Below are positions 10,161 to 17,415 of a DNA stretch of 32,731 bases, piece by piece. The notes below the pieces were generated by a model. It worked only from the letters and a program-made list of their open reading frames with translations, was not told the DNA's origin and searched no databases. Source of the stretch: Burkholderiales bacterium (GTDB lineage Bacteria; Pseudomonadota; Gammaproteobacteria; Burkholderiales; Burkholderiaceae_C). The first letter of the stretch is position 1. Each line of letters starts with the position of its first letter. Location of the stretch: assembly GCA_028872015.1 (NCBI GenBank), contig JAGWLO010000044.1, forward strand, positions 1-32,731, read 5' to 3'. A program made the translations under genes and the position numbers.

Positions 10161-10763
10161 TTGTCCCGGACCCTGCTGCCGACCCCAAGCTGCCCCCGCG
10201 CGACCAGTGCCGCGATGGCGGTGCTGCTGACGCTGCTGCCCCTGGTGGCCCTGCTGCTGCAGCGCGGCCCGCCGCGCGCGGTGGAGGCCGCCGGGCGGCT
10301 GTTGTACCTGGTGATCCTGCCGCCTGCAGCCCGCCCCGCGCCGGCGTCGGTGCCGGTGTCGTTGCCGGTACCCGCGCCCGTGCCGGCACCGCCCCGCGGG
10401 CGCCGGGCCGCGCCGGCGCTGCCCGCGCTCGTCACCGGCGTGATCACCGCGACCCCGCTGGCCGACACCCTGCACGCCGAAACCCCGCTCAGCCCGGCCG
10501 CCGAGCCCGCCGCGTCGGCTGCCAGCGCGCCGCTGCGGCTGGACGCGCGGGTGCTGCGCGCGGCCAACCAGGCCGGCAAGGGCCCGGCGCGCCGGATGGC
10601 CGAGCGCAGTGGCGCCTACTTCGGTGATGCGCCGGCTACGCAGGCCGAGCGCCTGGCCCGCGGCGTGGCCGAAACCGCCAAGCCCGACTGCCTGCAGCCC
10701 GGCGGCTCGCTGCTGTCGGTCTTCGTCGTCGCCTACCGGCTGGCACGCGACAAATGCAAGTAG
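10161..10763 (+). CDS. Small membrane-anchored Pro/Ala-rich protein, function unknown
   Basis: The product from TTG 10161 has 200 residues. TTG is chosen because GGGAG (10149-10153) lies 7 nt upstream; the internal ATG 10215 has no SD. It has one N-terminal hydrophobic helix (AVLLTLLPLVALLLQ), then a Pro/Ala/Val-rich stretch (PASVPVSLPVPAPVPAPP) like the periplasm-spanning linkers of TonB-type proteins. A more ordered C-terminal region follows, with ARVLRAANQAGKGPARRMAE, FGDAP and KPDCLQPGGSLLSVFVVAYRLARDKCK with two cysteines. The TonB C-terminal fold is not recognisable. It overlaps the next gene by 10 nt, so the two are translated together and may act together at the membrane. Function not assigned. 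Confidence 0.7.
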   Translation: MSRTLLPTPSCPRATSAAMAVLLTLLPLVALLLQRGPPRAVEAAGRLLYLVILPPAARPAPASVPVSLPVPAPVPAPPRGRRAAPALPALVTGVITATPLADTLHAETPLSPAAEPAASAASAPLRLDARVLRAANQAGKGPARRMAERSGAYFGDAPATQAERLARGVAETAKPDCLQPGGSLLSVFVVAYRLARDKCK

Positions 10764-11329
10764 CCACCCGCGTTCCGCTGGCATTGACGGTGCTGCGGGC
10801 CCTGCTCGGCCCGGTGGTGCTGCTGCAGGCCTGCGCCGGGTCGGCGCCCGGGCTCTTCGGCGCGTGCCTGATCGCGGCCTTCCTGTCCGATGTCTTCGAC
10901 GGCATCGTCGCGCGCCGCCTGGGCATCGCCACCGCCGGCCTGCGCCGGCTGGACAGCCTCGCCGACACGGTCTTCTACGTGGCCGCCACCGCCGCCGTGT
11001 GGCGGCTGCACCCCGAGGTGATCCGCCACCACGCCGGCGCGCTGCTCGTGCTGCTGGCCCTGGAGCTGGCGCGCTATGCCTTCGACCTGCGCAAGTTCGG
11101 GCGTGAGGCGGCGTACCACATGGTGTCGTCCAAGGCCTGGGGCATCGCCCTGTTCGCCGGCTTCTACTCGGTGCTGGTGTTCGGGCAGGACGGCGTGGCT
11201 GTCGGCCTGGCCATCGGCCTGGGCATCGTCGCCGATCTCGAGGGCCTGGCGATCTCGGCCGTGCTGCCGAGCTGGCGCGCCGACGTGCCCAGCATCGTGC
11301 ATGCGCTGCGCATCCGCGCCGCGGGCTGA
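10754..11329 (+). CDS. CDP-alcohol phosphatidyltransferase family membrane protein
   Basis: A 191-residue membrane enzyme with about five to six hydrophobic segments. It carries the CDP-alcohol phosphotransferase signature SDVFDGIVAR followed by LDSLADT: all four catalytic aspartates are present with normal spacing from AR to the second pair. The glycine usually four residues before the third aspartate is displaced by one position. Family members transfer a phosphoalcohol from a CDP-linked donor, as in phosphatidylglycerophosphate or phosphatidylserine synthesis. The acceptor here is unknown, and this short form is unlike standard PgsA or PssA. ATG 10754 lies inside the end of the preceding gene (stop 10761-10763). 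Confidence 0.85.
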   Translation: MQVATRVPLALTVLRALLGPVVLLQACAGSAPGLFGACLIAAFLSDVFDGIVARRLGIATAGLRRLDSLADTVFYVAATAAVWRLHPEVIRHHAGALLVLLALELARYAFDLRKFGREAAYHMVSSKAWGIALFAGFYSVLVFGQDGVAVGLAIGLGIVADLEGLAISAVLPSWRADVPSIVHALRIRAAG

Positions 11330-11344
11330 GGCTACGATCCCGGC

Positions 11345-12232
11345 ATGCCCGCACGGATGGTCACGCACACCCTGGACGACGGCCGCGCCGTCGATGTCTT
11401 CCTGGGCGGCGACGCCGCCGGCCTGCCGCTGGTGATGCACCACGGCACGCCGTCCGACGCCACCACCTTCGCCGACTGGGATGCGGCCTGCGCCGCGCGC
11501 GGCCTGCGCCTGATCTGCGCCAGCCGGCCGGGCTACGCGAGTTCGACGCGCCGGCCGGGCCGCGATGTCGCCCAGGCCGCGCGCGACACCGCGGCCCTGC
11601 TGGATCGACTGGGGCAAGGCCGGTTCGTCACCGCCGGCTGGTCGGGCGGCGGGCCGCATGCACTGGCCTGCGCGGCGCTGCTGCCGGATCGCTGCGCCGC
11701 GGCGGCGACGCTGGCCGGCGTCGGCCCGTACGGCGTGGCCGATCTCGACTTCCTGGCCGGCATGGGCCCCGAGAACGTGGCCGAGTTCGGTGCCGCCCTC
11801 GCCGGCGAGAGCGCGCTGCGGCCCTGGATGCAGGCCCATGGCGAAGCCTTTCGCCACGTCACCGGCGAGGCCCTGGCGGCGGCCTTCGGCGGCCTGGTGC
11901 CGGCGATCGACCGCGAGGTGCTGACCGGCGGCTATGCCGAGCAGATGGCGGCCGAGCTGCGGCGCGCGCTGGCCGCGGGCTTCGACGGCTGGATCGACGA
12001 CGACCTGGCCTTCACGCGGCCCTGGGGCTTCGAGCTCGGTGCCATCGCCTGCCCCGTGACGGTGTGGCAGGGCGAGCTCGACCTGATGGTGCCGTTCGCG
12101 CATGGCCGCTGGCTCGCGCGGCGGGTGCCCGGTGCGCGTGCGGCGATGGTGCCGGGCCATGGCCACCTGTCGCTGGTGACGCGCTACCGCGACGAGATCC
12201 TCGACCAGCTGCTGAGCGCGGCCCGGCCCTGA
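11345..12232 (+). CDS. Alpha/beta hydrolase
   Basis: A 295-residue alpha/beta-hydrolase fold protein with a full catalytic set. The oxyanion region is [10 protein letters not shown] (29-38), the nucleophile elbow is GWSGGG with S100, the acid lies in [10 protein letters not shown], and the histidine in GHGHLSLV near the C terminus. A cap-like insertion rich in charged residues lies between. No signal peptide, so it is cytosolic. The substrate is not predictable. It starts 15 nt after the CDP-alcohol transferase gene and ends 19 nt before the Nudix gene, all on the same strand, so an operon from 10161 to 12914 is plausible. Confidence 0.85.
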   Translation: MPARMVTHTLDDGRAVDVFLGGDAAGLPLVMHHGTPSDATTFADWDAACAARGLRLICASRPGYASSTRRPGRDVAQAARDTAALLDRLGQGRFVTAGWSGGGPHALACAALLPDRCAAAATLAGVGPYGVADLDFLAGMGPENVAEFGAALAGESALRPWMQAHGEAFRHVTGEALAAAFGGLVPAIDREVLTGGYAEQMAAELRRALAAGFDGWIDDDLAFTRPWGFELGAIACPVTVWQGELDLMVPFAHGRWLARRVPGARAAMVPGHGHLSLVTRYRDEILDQLLSAARP

Positions 12233-12251
12233 GGCCCGGCCGGTGGGGCCC

Positions 12252-12914
12252 ATGATCCCGCACGGGCAGCAACTGCGAGCCGATCTGCGTCAACGGCTGC
12301 GCGCTTTCGACGTGCAGAGCCTGCCCGCCGAAGGCCGCCATCGCGCCGCGGTGGCGGTGGCCGTCACCGAGGCCGGTCTCGGCCCCGAGCTGCCGGGCCT
12401 GCCGCAGCACGCCGCCTGGCGCAGCGCGCCGGCCCTGCTGCTGACGCGCCGCGCCGCCGGCCTGCGCCGCCACGCCGGGCAATGGGCGCTGCCGGGCGGC
12501 CGCATCGACGAGGGCGAGACGCCCGAGCAGGCGGCGCTGCGCGAGCTGGTCGAGGAGGTGGGCCTGCAGCTCGATCCCCCGGCCGTGCTCGGCCGGCTCG
12601 ACGACTACGCCACCCGCTCGGGCTACCTGATCACGCCCGTCGTCGTGTGGGCCGGCGCGGCGCGCACCTTGACACCCAATCCGGCCGAGGTCGCGAGCAT
12701 CCACCGCATCCCGGCCGACCAGCTGCTGCGCGACGACGCGCCGCTGCTCGAGGCCGTGCCCGGTGCCGACCACCCGGTGCTGCGCATGCCGGTGGGCGAA
12801 GGCTGGATCGCAGCGCCCACCGCGGTCTTCCTGTACCAGTTCCGCGAGCTCTGCCTGCTCGGCCGGCCGACGCGGGCGGCGCATTTCGACCAGCCCCGTT
12901 TCGCCTGGCGCTGA
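12252..12914 (+). CDS. Nudix hydrolase, CoA diphosphatase type
   Basis: A 220-residue Nudix enzyme. The perfect Nudix box GX5EX7REUXEEXGU spans residues 83-105 (G83, E89, R97-E98, E101-E102, G104). Just before it is [21 protein letters not shown], the extra signature of the CoA-pyrophosphatase subgroup (NudL/YeaB, UPF0035). That subgroup cleaves CoA and its derivatives to 4'-phosphopantetheine and 3',5'-ADP. ATG 12252 is preferred; an in-frame GTG lies 9 nt upstream. SD is weak. Last gene of the plus-strand run and convergent with the dehydrogenase gene. Confidence 0.88.
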   Translation: MIPHGQQLRADLRQRLRAFDVQSLPAEGRHRAAVAVAVTEAGLGPELPGLPQHAAWRSAPALLLTRRAAGLRRHAGQWALPGGRIDEGETPEQAALRELVEEVGLQLDPPAVLGRLDDYATRSGYLITPVVVWAGAARTLTPNPAEVASIHRIPADQLLRDDAPLLEAVPGADHPVLRMPVGEGWIAAPTAVFLYQFRELCLLGRPTRAAHFDQPRFAWR

Positions 12915-12945
12915 GCCGGGCGCCGAGGCGTGGCGCGCGTCGCAC

Positions 12946-13650
12946 CTACCAGGGCAGGCGCTGGCCGTCGTGGGCGACGAACGCGCCCGTGTCGTCGGGC
13001 TGCAGCGCGTCGAGCGCGGCCAGCATCCCGGCCGCGGCCAGCGCCGGCTCACGGCCGATCTCGTCGCCGCGGAACGGCCGCGACAGCGCCGAGCGCACGG
13101 TGCCCGGGTGCAGCGCGGCGAGCACCGCGCCCGGGTGCGTGCGGCGCAGCTCGATCGCCGCCGTCTTCAGCAGCATGTTCAGCGCCGCCTTCGAGGCCCG
13201 GTAGCCGTACCAGCCGCCGAGCCGGTTGTCCCCGAGGCTGCCCACCTTGGCCGACAGCACCGCGAGCAGGCTGCGCCGGCGGTCGAGCCGGGGCGCGAAG
13301 TGGCGCAGCACCAGCGCCGGCCCGATGGCGTTGATGCGGAACAGTGTTTCGAGCGCGGCGCCGTCGAGCTCGGCCAGGCGCTTCTCGGGCGCCACGCCCG
13401 GGCCGTGCAGCAGGCCGGTCGCGACCAGGATCAGGTGCCAGGGCGGGGCGTCGCGCAGCGCCTCGGCCGCTGCGGCGATGCTGGGCTCGCTCGCGATGTC
13501 CAGCGCCGGCACCGAGCCGCGGTGCAGGGCCTGCACCGCGCCGCAGCGCGGGTCGGCCTGCAGCTGGTCGACGCAGGCGCCGCCGATCGCGCCACCGGCG
13601 CCGATGACCAGCGCGCGGTAGCCTGCGGGCAGCGAGTGCATCGAGGTCAT
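12946..13650 (-). CDS. Short-chain dehydrogenase/reductase
   Basis: A 234-residue SDR. The cofactor motif is a variant, VIGAGGAIGGA (15-25), and the active-site pair is in YRASKAALNMLLK (YxxxK), preceded by LSAKVGSLGDN supplying the serine. HPGTVRSALSRPF follows, as in the CsgA/YciK-like small SDR subgroup. The N terminus could begin at ATG 13650 or three codons later at 13641; neither has a strong SD. Cytosolic. Substrate unknown. It lies 13 nt from the stop of the small Trp-containing protein on the same strand and could be the tail gene of the long minus-strand unit that starts in the selenium block. Confidence 0.85.
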   Translation of the reverse strand: MTSMHSLPAGYRALVIGAGGAIGGACVDQLQADPRCGAVQALHRGSVPALDIASEPSIAAAAEALRDAPPWHLILVATGLLHGPGVAPEKRLAELDGAALETLFRINAIGPALVLRHFAPRLDRRRSLLAVLSAKVGSLGDNRLGGWYGYRASKAALNMLLKTAAIELRRTHPGAVLAALHPGTVRSALSRPFRGDEIGREPALAAAGMLAALDALQPDDTGAFVAHDGQRLPW

Positions 13651-13663
13651 CGGCGCGCCGCGT

Positions 13664-13885
13664 TCAGACCCAGCCCTGGCGCCAGACCGCGCTGTCGCGC
13701 AGCGCGCGCCAGGCCAGGCGCCGGCTGCGGCCCGAGTGCACGGCCTCGATCTCGACCCACTCGACCGGGCCGCCAGGCCGTTCGGGCTCGACCACGGCGG
13801 TGACGATGAAGTGCTTCTCGCGCGCCACCGGCTGCACCGCGGTCCACTTGCCGTGCAGCAGCTTCTTCGGGTGCAGCGGGTTCAT
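13664..13885 (-). CDS. Small conserved protein of the TIGR02450 (Trp-rich) family
   Basis: A 73-residue protein with the family opening NPLHPKKLLHGKWTAVQPVAREKHFIVT and three further tryptophans (VEWVEI, LAWRAL, AVWRQGWV). The molecular role of the family is unknown. Its ATG is only 2 nt after the stop of the second ABC permease (minus strand TAG CG ATG), so it is almost certainly translated from the same mRNA as the transporter. No transmembrane segment or signal peptide is seen. Confidence 0.85.
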   Translation of the reverse strand: MNPLHPKKLLHGKWTAVQPVAREKHFIVTAVVEPERPGGPVEWVEIEAVHSGRSRRLAWRALRDSAVWRQGWV

Positions 13886-13887
13886 CG

Positions 13888-14712
13888 CTAGCGCGTCAGC
13901 AGGCGCCGGGCAGCGTAGCTGCCGACGTCGACCACGCCCACCAGCGCGATCATCGCCAGCAGAACGGTGGCGGTCTTGGCCATGTGGAACAGGCCCAGGT
14001 GGAAGGCCAGCAGCTGCCCGAGCCCGCCGGCCCCGACCACGCCCAGCACGGCGGCGGCGCGGATGTTGTTCTCCCAGCGGTACAGCGTGTAGCTGAGCAG
14101 CTGCGGCAGCACCTGCGGCAGCGTCGCATACAGGAACACGGCGGTGCGGCCCACCCCCTGCGCGCGCAGCGCTGCGGCCGGGCCGGGCGGCGCGTTCTCG
14201 ACGGCTTCCGCGAACAGCCGCCCGAGCACGCCCGTCGTGTGCACGGCCAGGGCCAGCGTGCCGGCGAACGGGCCCAGGCCGGCGGCGATCAGCAGCAGGC
14301 TGGCCCAGACCAGCTCGGGCACCGCCCGCAGCGCATTGAGCAGCAGCCGCGTCGGGCCGCGCAGCCAGCCCGGGCCGGCCGCGTCGCGGCGGCTCGCCGG
14401 CAGGGCCAGCAGCAGGCCGCCCGCCGCCGCGAGCAGGGTGCCCAGCAGCGACATCGCCAGCGTCTCCCAGGTCCCGGCCAGCACCTGGCGGACGAAGCCC
14501 GGCTGCAGGTCGGGCGGGAAGAACTCGCCCAGGAAGCGCGCCATGCCGCGCGCCGCCTCGACCGAGGCGAACTGGGCCCACTGCAGGTCCAGCGACCAGA
14601 AGCTCGCGACCACCAGCGCCAGCAGGCCGACGACGAACCAGCAGGCCTTGCAGCGCGCGTCGAAGATCGGCGGCGGCAGCTTGTACGGCGGGTTGGCGGC
14701 GCGGCGGGGCAT
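13888..14712 (-). CDS. PhnE-like ABC transporter permease 2 (putative selenate/oxyanion uptake)
   Basis: A 274-residue BPD-type inner-membrane permease. About six hydrophobic segments are seen. The permease loop that docks on the ATPase is ENNIRAAAVLGVVGAGGLGQLL, the EAA-like motif typical of PhnE. Upstream are TWETLAMSLLGTLLAAAGGLLLALPAS and LNALRAVPELVWASLL, also PhnE-like. It follows the first permease gene by 10 nt and precedes the TIGR02450 gene by 2 nt. Sequence alone would say phosphonate permease; the company of a selenate-type binding protein and sen genes argues for a selenium oxyanion. Specificity is set mainly by the binding protein. Confidence 0.85.
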   Translation of the reverse strand: MPRRAANPPYKLPPPIFDARCKACWFVVGLLALVVASFWSLDLQWAQFASVEAARGMARFLGEFFPPDLQPGFVRQVLAGTWETLAMSLLGTLLAAAGGLLLALPASRRDAAGPGWLRGPTRLLLNALRAVPELVWASLLLIAAGLGPFAGTLALAVHTTGVLGRLFAEAVENAPPGPAAALRAQGVGRTAVFLYATLPQVLPQLLSYTLYRWENNIRAAAVLGVVGAGGLGQLLAFHLGLFHMAKTATVLLAMIALVGVVDVGSYAARRLLTR

Positions 14713-14722
14713 CCGGGGTCCC

Positions 14723-15571
14723 TTACGCCAGCGCCTGGCGCAGCCAGGCGCTGGTGCGGTCGGCCAGCGCGACCAGGCCGAGGAACACGAGCAGCATCGT
14801 CAGCACCTCGCCGCCGGCGAACATCTTCATCGAGCTGTCCAGCTCCTGGCCCAGGCCGCCGGCGCCGACGAAGCCCAGCACCACCGACGAGCGGATCGCG
14901 CATTCCCAGCGGTAGACGGTGTACGAGACCAGCTCGCCCGCGTTCTGCGGCAGCAGGCCGTAGGCGAAGGCCTGCAGGCGGCCGGCGCCGTTGCGCAGCA
15001 GGGCCTCGGTGGCGTGGGTCTCGCCGCTTTCCAGGATCTCGCCGTAGACCTTGCCGAGCATGCCGCCGTAGGTGAGCGCGATCGCGAGCACGCCGGCGGT
15101 CGGCCCGAGGCCGACCACGCGCACGAAGACCAGGGCCCAGACTAGCTCGGGCACGCTGCGCAGCACGATCAGCAGGCCGCGCAGCGCCTGGCGCAGCCAG
15201 AACGGACCGGCTGCCATGCGCCCGCGCAGCGCCGAGACCGACAGCACCCGCGTCGAGGCCAGCGTCAGCGGCAGCGCCAGGCCGAGCGCCAGCGTGATGC
15301 CGGCGGTGGCGATGGCCACCGTGCGCCAGGTCTGGCGCGCGACCAGGGCGAGGAAGTCGGCCGAGGTCGCGGGCGGCACGAAGCTGCGCAGGAAGCGGCC
15401 GGTGACCTCGAGGCTGCGGGCGTCGAACAGCGTCCAGGGCCTGAACTCGGTGGCCTGCACCAGCGGCCAGAGCAGCAGGCAGAAGGCCAGGGTCCAGAAG
15501 ACGCGCCCGGCCCAGGCCGGGTCGCGCCGCACCGGCGGCGCGGCGATGCGCAGGGGCCCGCCGCCGCTCAT
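14723..15571 (-). CDS. PhnE-like ABC transporter permease 1 (putative selenate/oxyanion uptake)
   Basis: A 282-residue membrane permease homologous to the next gene downstream, so the transporter probably uses a heterodimeric channel. ATPase-docking loop: ECAIRSSVVLGFVGAGGLGQEL. Other PhnE-like motifs are TWRTVAIATAGITLALGLALPL and LLIVLRSVPELVWALVFV. About six hydrophobic segments. AGG lies about 5 nt before ATG 15571, and 16 nt separate it from the ATPase stop. No phosphonate-degradation genes (phnG-M, phnX, phnA) are present nearby, which weakens a phosphonate role. Confidence 0.85.
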   Translation of the reverse strand: MSGGGPLRIAAPPVRRDPAWAGRVFWTLAFCLLLWPLVQATEFRPWTLFDARSLEVTGRFLRSFVPPATSADFLALVARQTWRTVAIATAGITLALGLALPLTLASTRVLSVSALRGRMAAGPFWLRQALRGLLIVLRSVPELVWALVFVRVVGLGPTAGVLAIALTYGGMLGKVYGEILESGETHATEALLRNGAGRLQAFAYGLLPQNAGELVSYTVYRWECAIRSSVVLGFVGAGGLGQELDSSMKMFAGGEVLTMLLVFLGLVALADRTSAWLRQALA

Positions 15572-15587
15572 CGCGCCTGCGCCGCGT

Positions 15588-16439
15588 TCACCGGCAGTGC
15601 ATCGCCACCGGACGCGGGGCGGCGAGCGCAGCCGCATCCGCCTCCGCGGCGGCATCCGCGCCGGGTGCCGCGCCGTCCAGCTCGGCCTCATGCTGGGCGT
15701 AGAGCCGCTCGAGCCGCTCGCGCGTGACCTCGGCCGCCGGCAGGTCGAAGGCCAGCCGGCCGTCGCGCAGGCCGACGATGCGCGGGAAATGCGCCAGCGC
15801 GGCGTCGACCTGGTGCAGCGTCGTGATCAGGGTCGCGCCGCGTTCGCGCGCGGCGTCGACCAGCGTCGTCAGCGCCTGCCGGGCGCGCGTCGGATCGAGC
15901 GCCGACAGCGGCTCGTCGACCAGCCACAGCCGCGCCGGCGCCACCAGCGCCCGCGCCAGGCCGATGCGCTGGCGTTCGCCGCCGGACAGCCGGTCGACGC
16001 GCTCGAACAGCTTGGCCTCGAGGTCGAACCGGGCCAGCGCCTCGTGCGCGGCTTCGATGTCGCTGGGGTAGAAGAGCGAGCGCAGGCTGGCGAAGAGGCC
16101 CATCGCCGGCAGCCGGCCGGCGAGCACCGAGGTCACCACGCGCTGCCGCGGCGGCAGCGGCGGCACCTGCGGCGCCAGGAACAGGCGGCCGCGCAGCCGC
16201 TGCAGTGCGCGTGTCGACAGCGCCCAGGGGTCCTGGTCGTCGAGCTGCAGTGCCCCGGCCGAGGGCGGCAGCGCACAGGCCAGCAGCTGCAGCAGCGTCG
16301 TCTTGCCGGCGCCGGAGGGCCCGATCACCGCCAGATGCTCGCCCGCAGCCACCGCCAGATCGAGCGACTGCAGCGCTGGCGCGGCACCGGTGCGCGCCGC
16401 CGGGTGGCGCGCCGCGGCGCCGCGCAGCGCCAGCCTCAT
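15588..16439 (-). CDS. PhnC-like ABC transporter ATP-binding protein (putative selenate/oxyanion uptake)
   Basis: A 283-residue ATPase. Walker A is GPSGAGKT (40-47), the ABC signature is LSGGERQ (151-157), Walker B is LWLVDEP (171-177) with the D-loop SALDP, and the H-loop histidine is in TLITTLHQVD. It has an Ala-rich tail of about 35 residues after the nucleotide-binding domain. It powers the two permeases downstream and lies 28 nt after the binding-protein gene. The closest recognisable type is PhnC; substrate assignment rests on the neighbours. Confidence 0.9.
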   Translation of the reverse strand: MRLALRGAAARHPAARTGAAPALQSLDLAVAAGEHLAVIGPSGAGKTTLLQLLACALPPSAGALQLDDQDPWALSTRALQRLRGRLFLAPQVPPLPPRQRVVTSVLAGRLPAMGLFASLRSLFYPSDIEAAHEALARFDLEAKLFERVDRLSGGERQRIGLARALVAPARLWLVDEPLSALDPTRARQALTTLVDAARERGATLITTLHQVDAALAHFPRIVGLRDGRLAFDLPAAEVTRERLERLYAQHEAELDGAAPGADAAAEADAAALAAPRPVAMHCR

Positions 16440-16467
16440 GCGGGCCGGCCGGCGGTCGGCGCGGCGA

Positions 16468-17331
16468 TCACAGCAGGCCCGCGTTGCGGGCCGCGGCCTC
16501 GATGCCCTGGTAGTTCTCGGGCTTGGTCGGCACGAAGCGCGTCGCGCGCTGCAGGTCCAGGATCTCCTTGTCGGCCGGCTTGGCGGGGTTCAGCGAGAGC
16601 AGCGCGTGCGTGACCTTCTCGCGCAGCGCGGCCGGCATGTCGGCGTGCACGCTCCAGTTGTAGTCGTAGAAGGGCGGGCTGGTGTAGATCACGCGGACCT
16701 GCTTCGGATCGACGCGCTTGTCGTCGACGAACTTGTCCCAGACCGAGATGCTGACCGCGCCGGCCTGCACCTTGCCCGCCGCGACCGCGGCGATGGTGGC
16801 GTCGTGGGCGCCGCTGTAGGCAACGCGGTGGAAGTCCTTGTCGGGGTCGATCCCGGCCTGCAGCAGGAAGCTGCGCGGCATCAGGTGGCCCGAGGTCGAG
16901 CTCTGGGCGCCGAAGCTGAAGTCCTTGCCCTTGAGGTCGGACAACTGCTTGATCGCCGGGTCGCCCGTGATGAACACGGCGCGGAAATGCTGGTCTTCCT
17001 CGCGCTGCGCGATCGGGATGATCTTGCCGCCGCTGCGCACCTGGGCCTGGATGAAGGTGAAGCCGCCGAACCAGGCCAGGTCGACCTTGCGGTTGACCAG
17101 TGCCTCGACCGCCGCGGCGTAGTCGGTCACGGGCGTGAACTCGACCTTCATGCCGAGCTGGGCCTCGAGGTACTTCACCAGCGGCGCGGCCTTGCGCGCG
17201 AGCTCGGTGGGCGCCTCGTCGGGGATCGCGGTGATGCGGAAAACGGCCTGGGCGAAGGCCGAGCCGCCGGCGGCGAGCAGGGCGGTGAACAGCAGGGCTC
17301 GGGCGAGGCGGAGTCGGATCTGGGGCGTCAT
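16468..17331 (-). CDS. Periplasmic binding protein of the putative selenate ABC transporter type (PhnD-like)
   Basis: A 287-residue periplasmic protein. The signal peptide covers residues 1-27 (positively charged start, hydrophobic core, AFA-Q cleavage site). The mature protein runs FRITAIPDEAPTELARKAAPL, FTPVTDYAAAVEALVNRKVDLAWFGGFTF, IAQREEDQHF, GAQSSTSGHLMPRSFL, RVAYSGAHDATIAAVAAGKVQAGAVS and YDYNWSVHADMP. These segments match what I recall of the binding-protein family named putative selenate transporter (TIGR04553), which was recognised because it travels with SelD. ATG 17331 has AGGA 6 nt upstream. A -10-like TAGAGT (minus strand, 17375-17370) lies upstream in the 84-nt gap after senA. 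Selenate, selenite or another oxyanion remains to be shown. Confidence 0.85.
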   Translation of the reverse strand: MTPQIRLRLARALLFTALLAAGGSAFAQAVFRITAIPDEAPTELARKAAPLVKYLEAQLGMKVEFTPVTDYAAAVEALVNRKVDLAWFGGFTFIQAQVRSGGKIIPIAQREEDQHFRAVFITGDPAIKQLSDLKGKDFSFGAQSSTSGHLMPRSFLLQAGIDPDKDFHRVAYSGAHDATIAAVAAGKVQAGAVSISVWDKFVDDKRVDPKQVRVIYTSPPFYDYNWSVHADMPAALREKVTHALLSLNPAKPADKEILDLQRATRFVPTKPENYQGIEAAARNAGLL

Positions 17332-17415
17332 GGGCGGTCCTGCGCAGCGGCTGTACAACGAAGCGCCGCACTCTAGCGCCAACGCCCGACCCTTGCCCGC
17401 GGGCGGTGCGGTGGC

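Noticed and set aside
13888-17331. Calling the ABC transporter a phosphonate operon phnCDEE
   Set aside because: No phosphonate-processing gene is present, the binding protein resembles the SelD-linked selenate family, and the neighbours are selenium genes.
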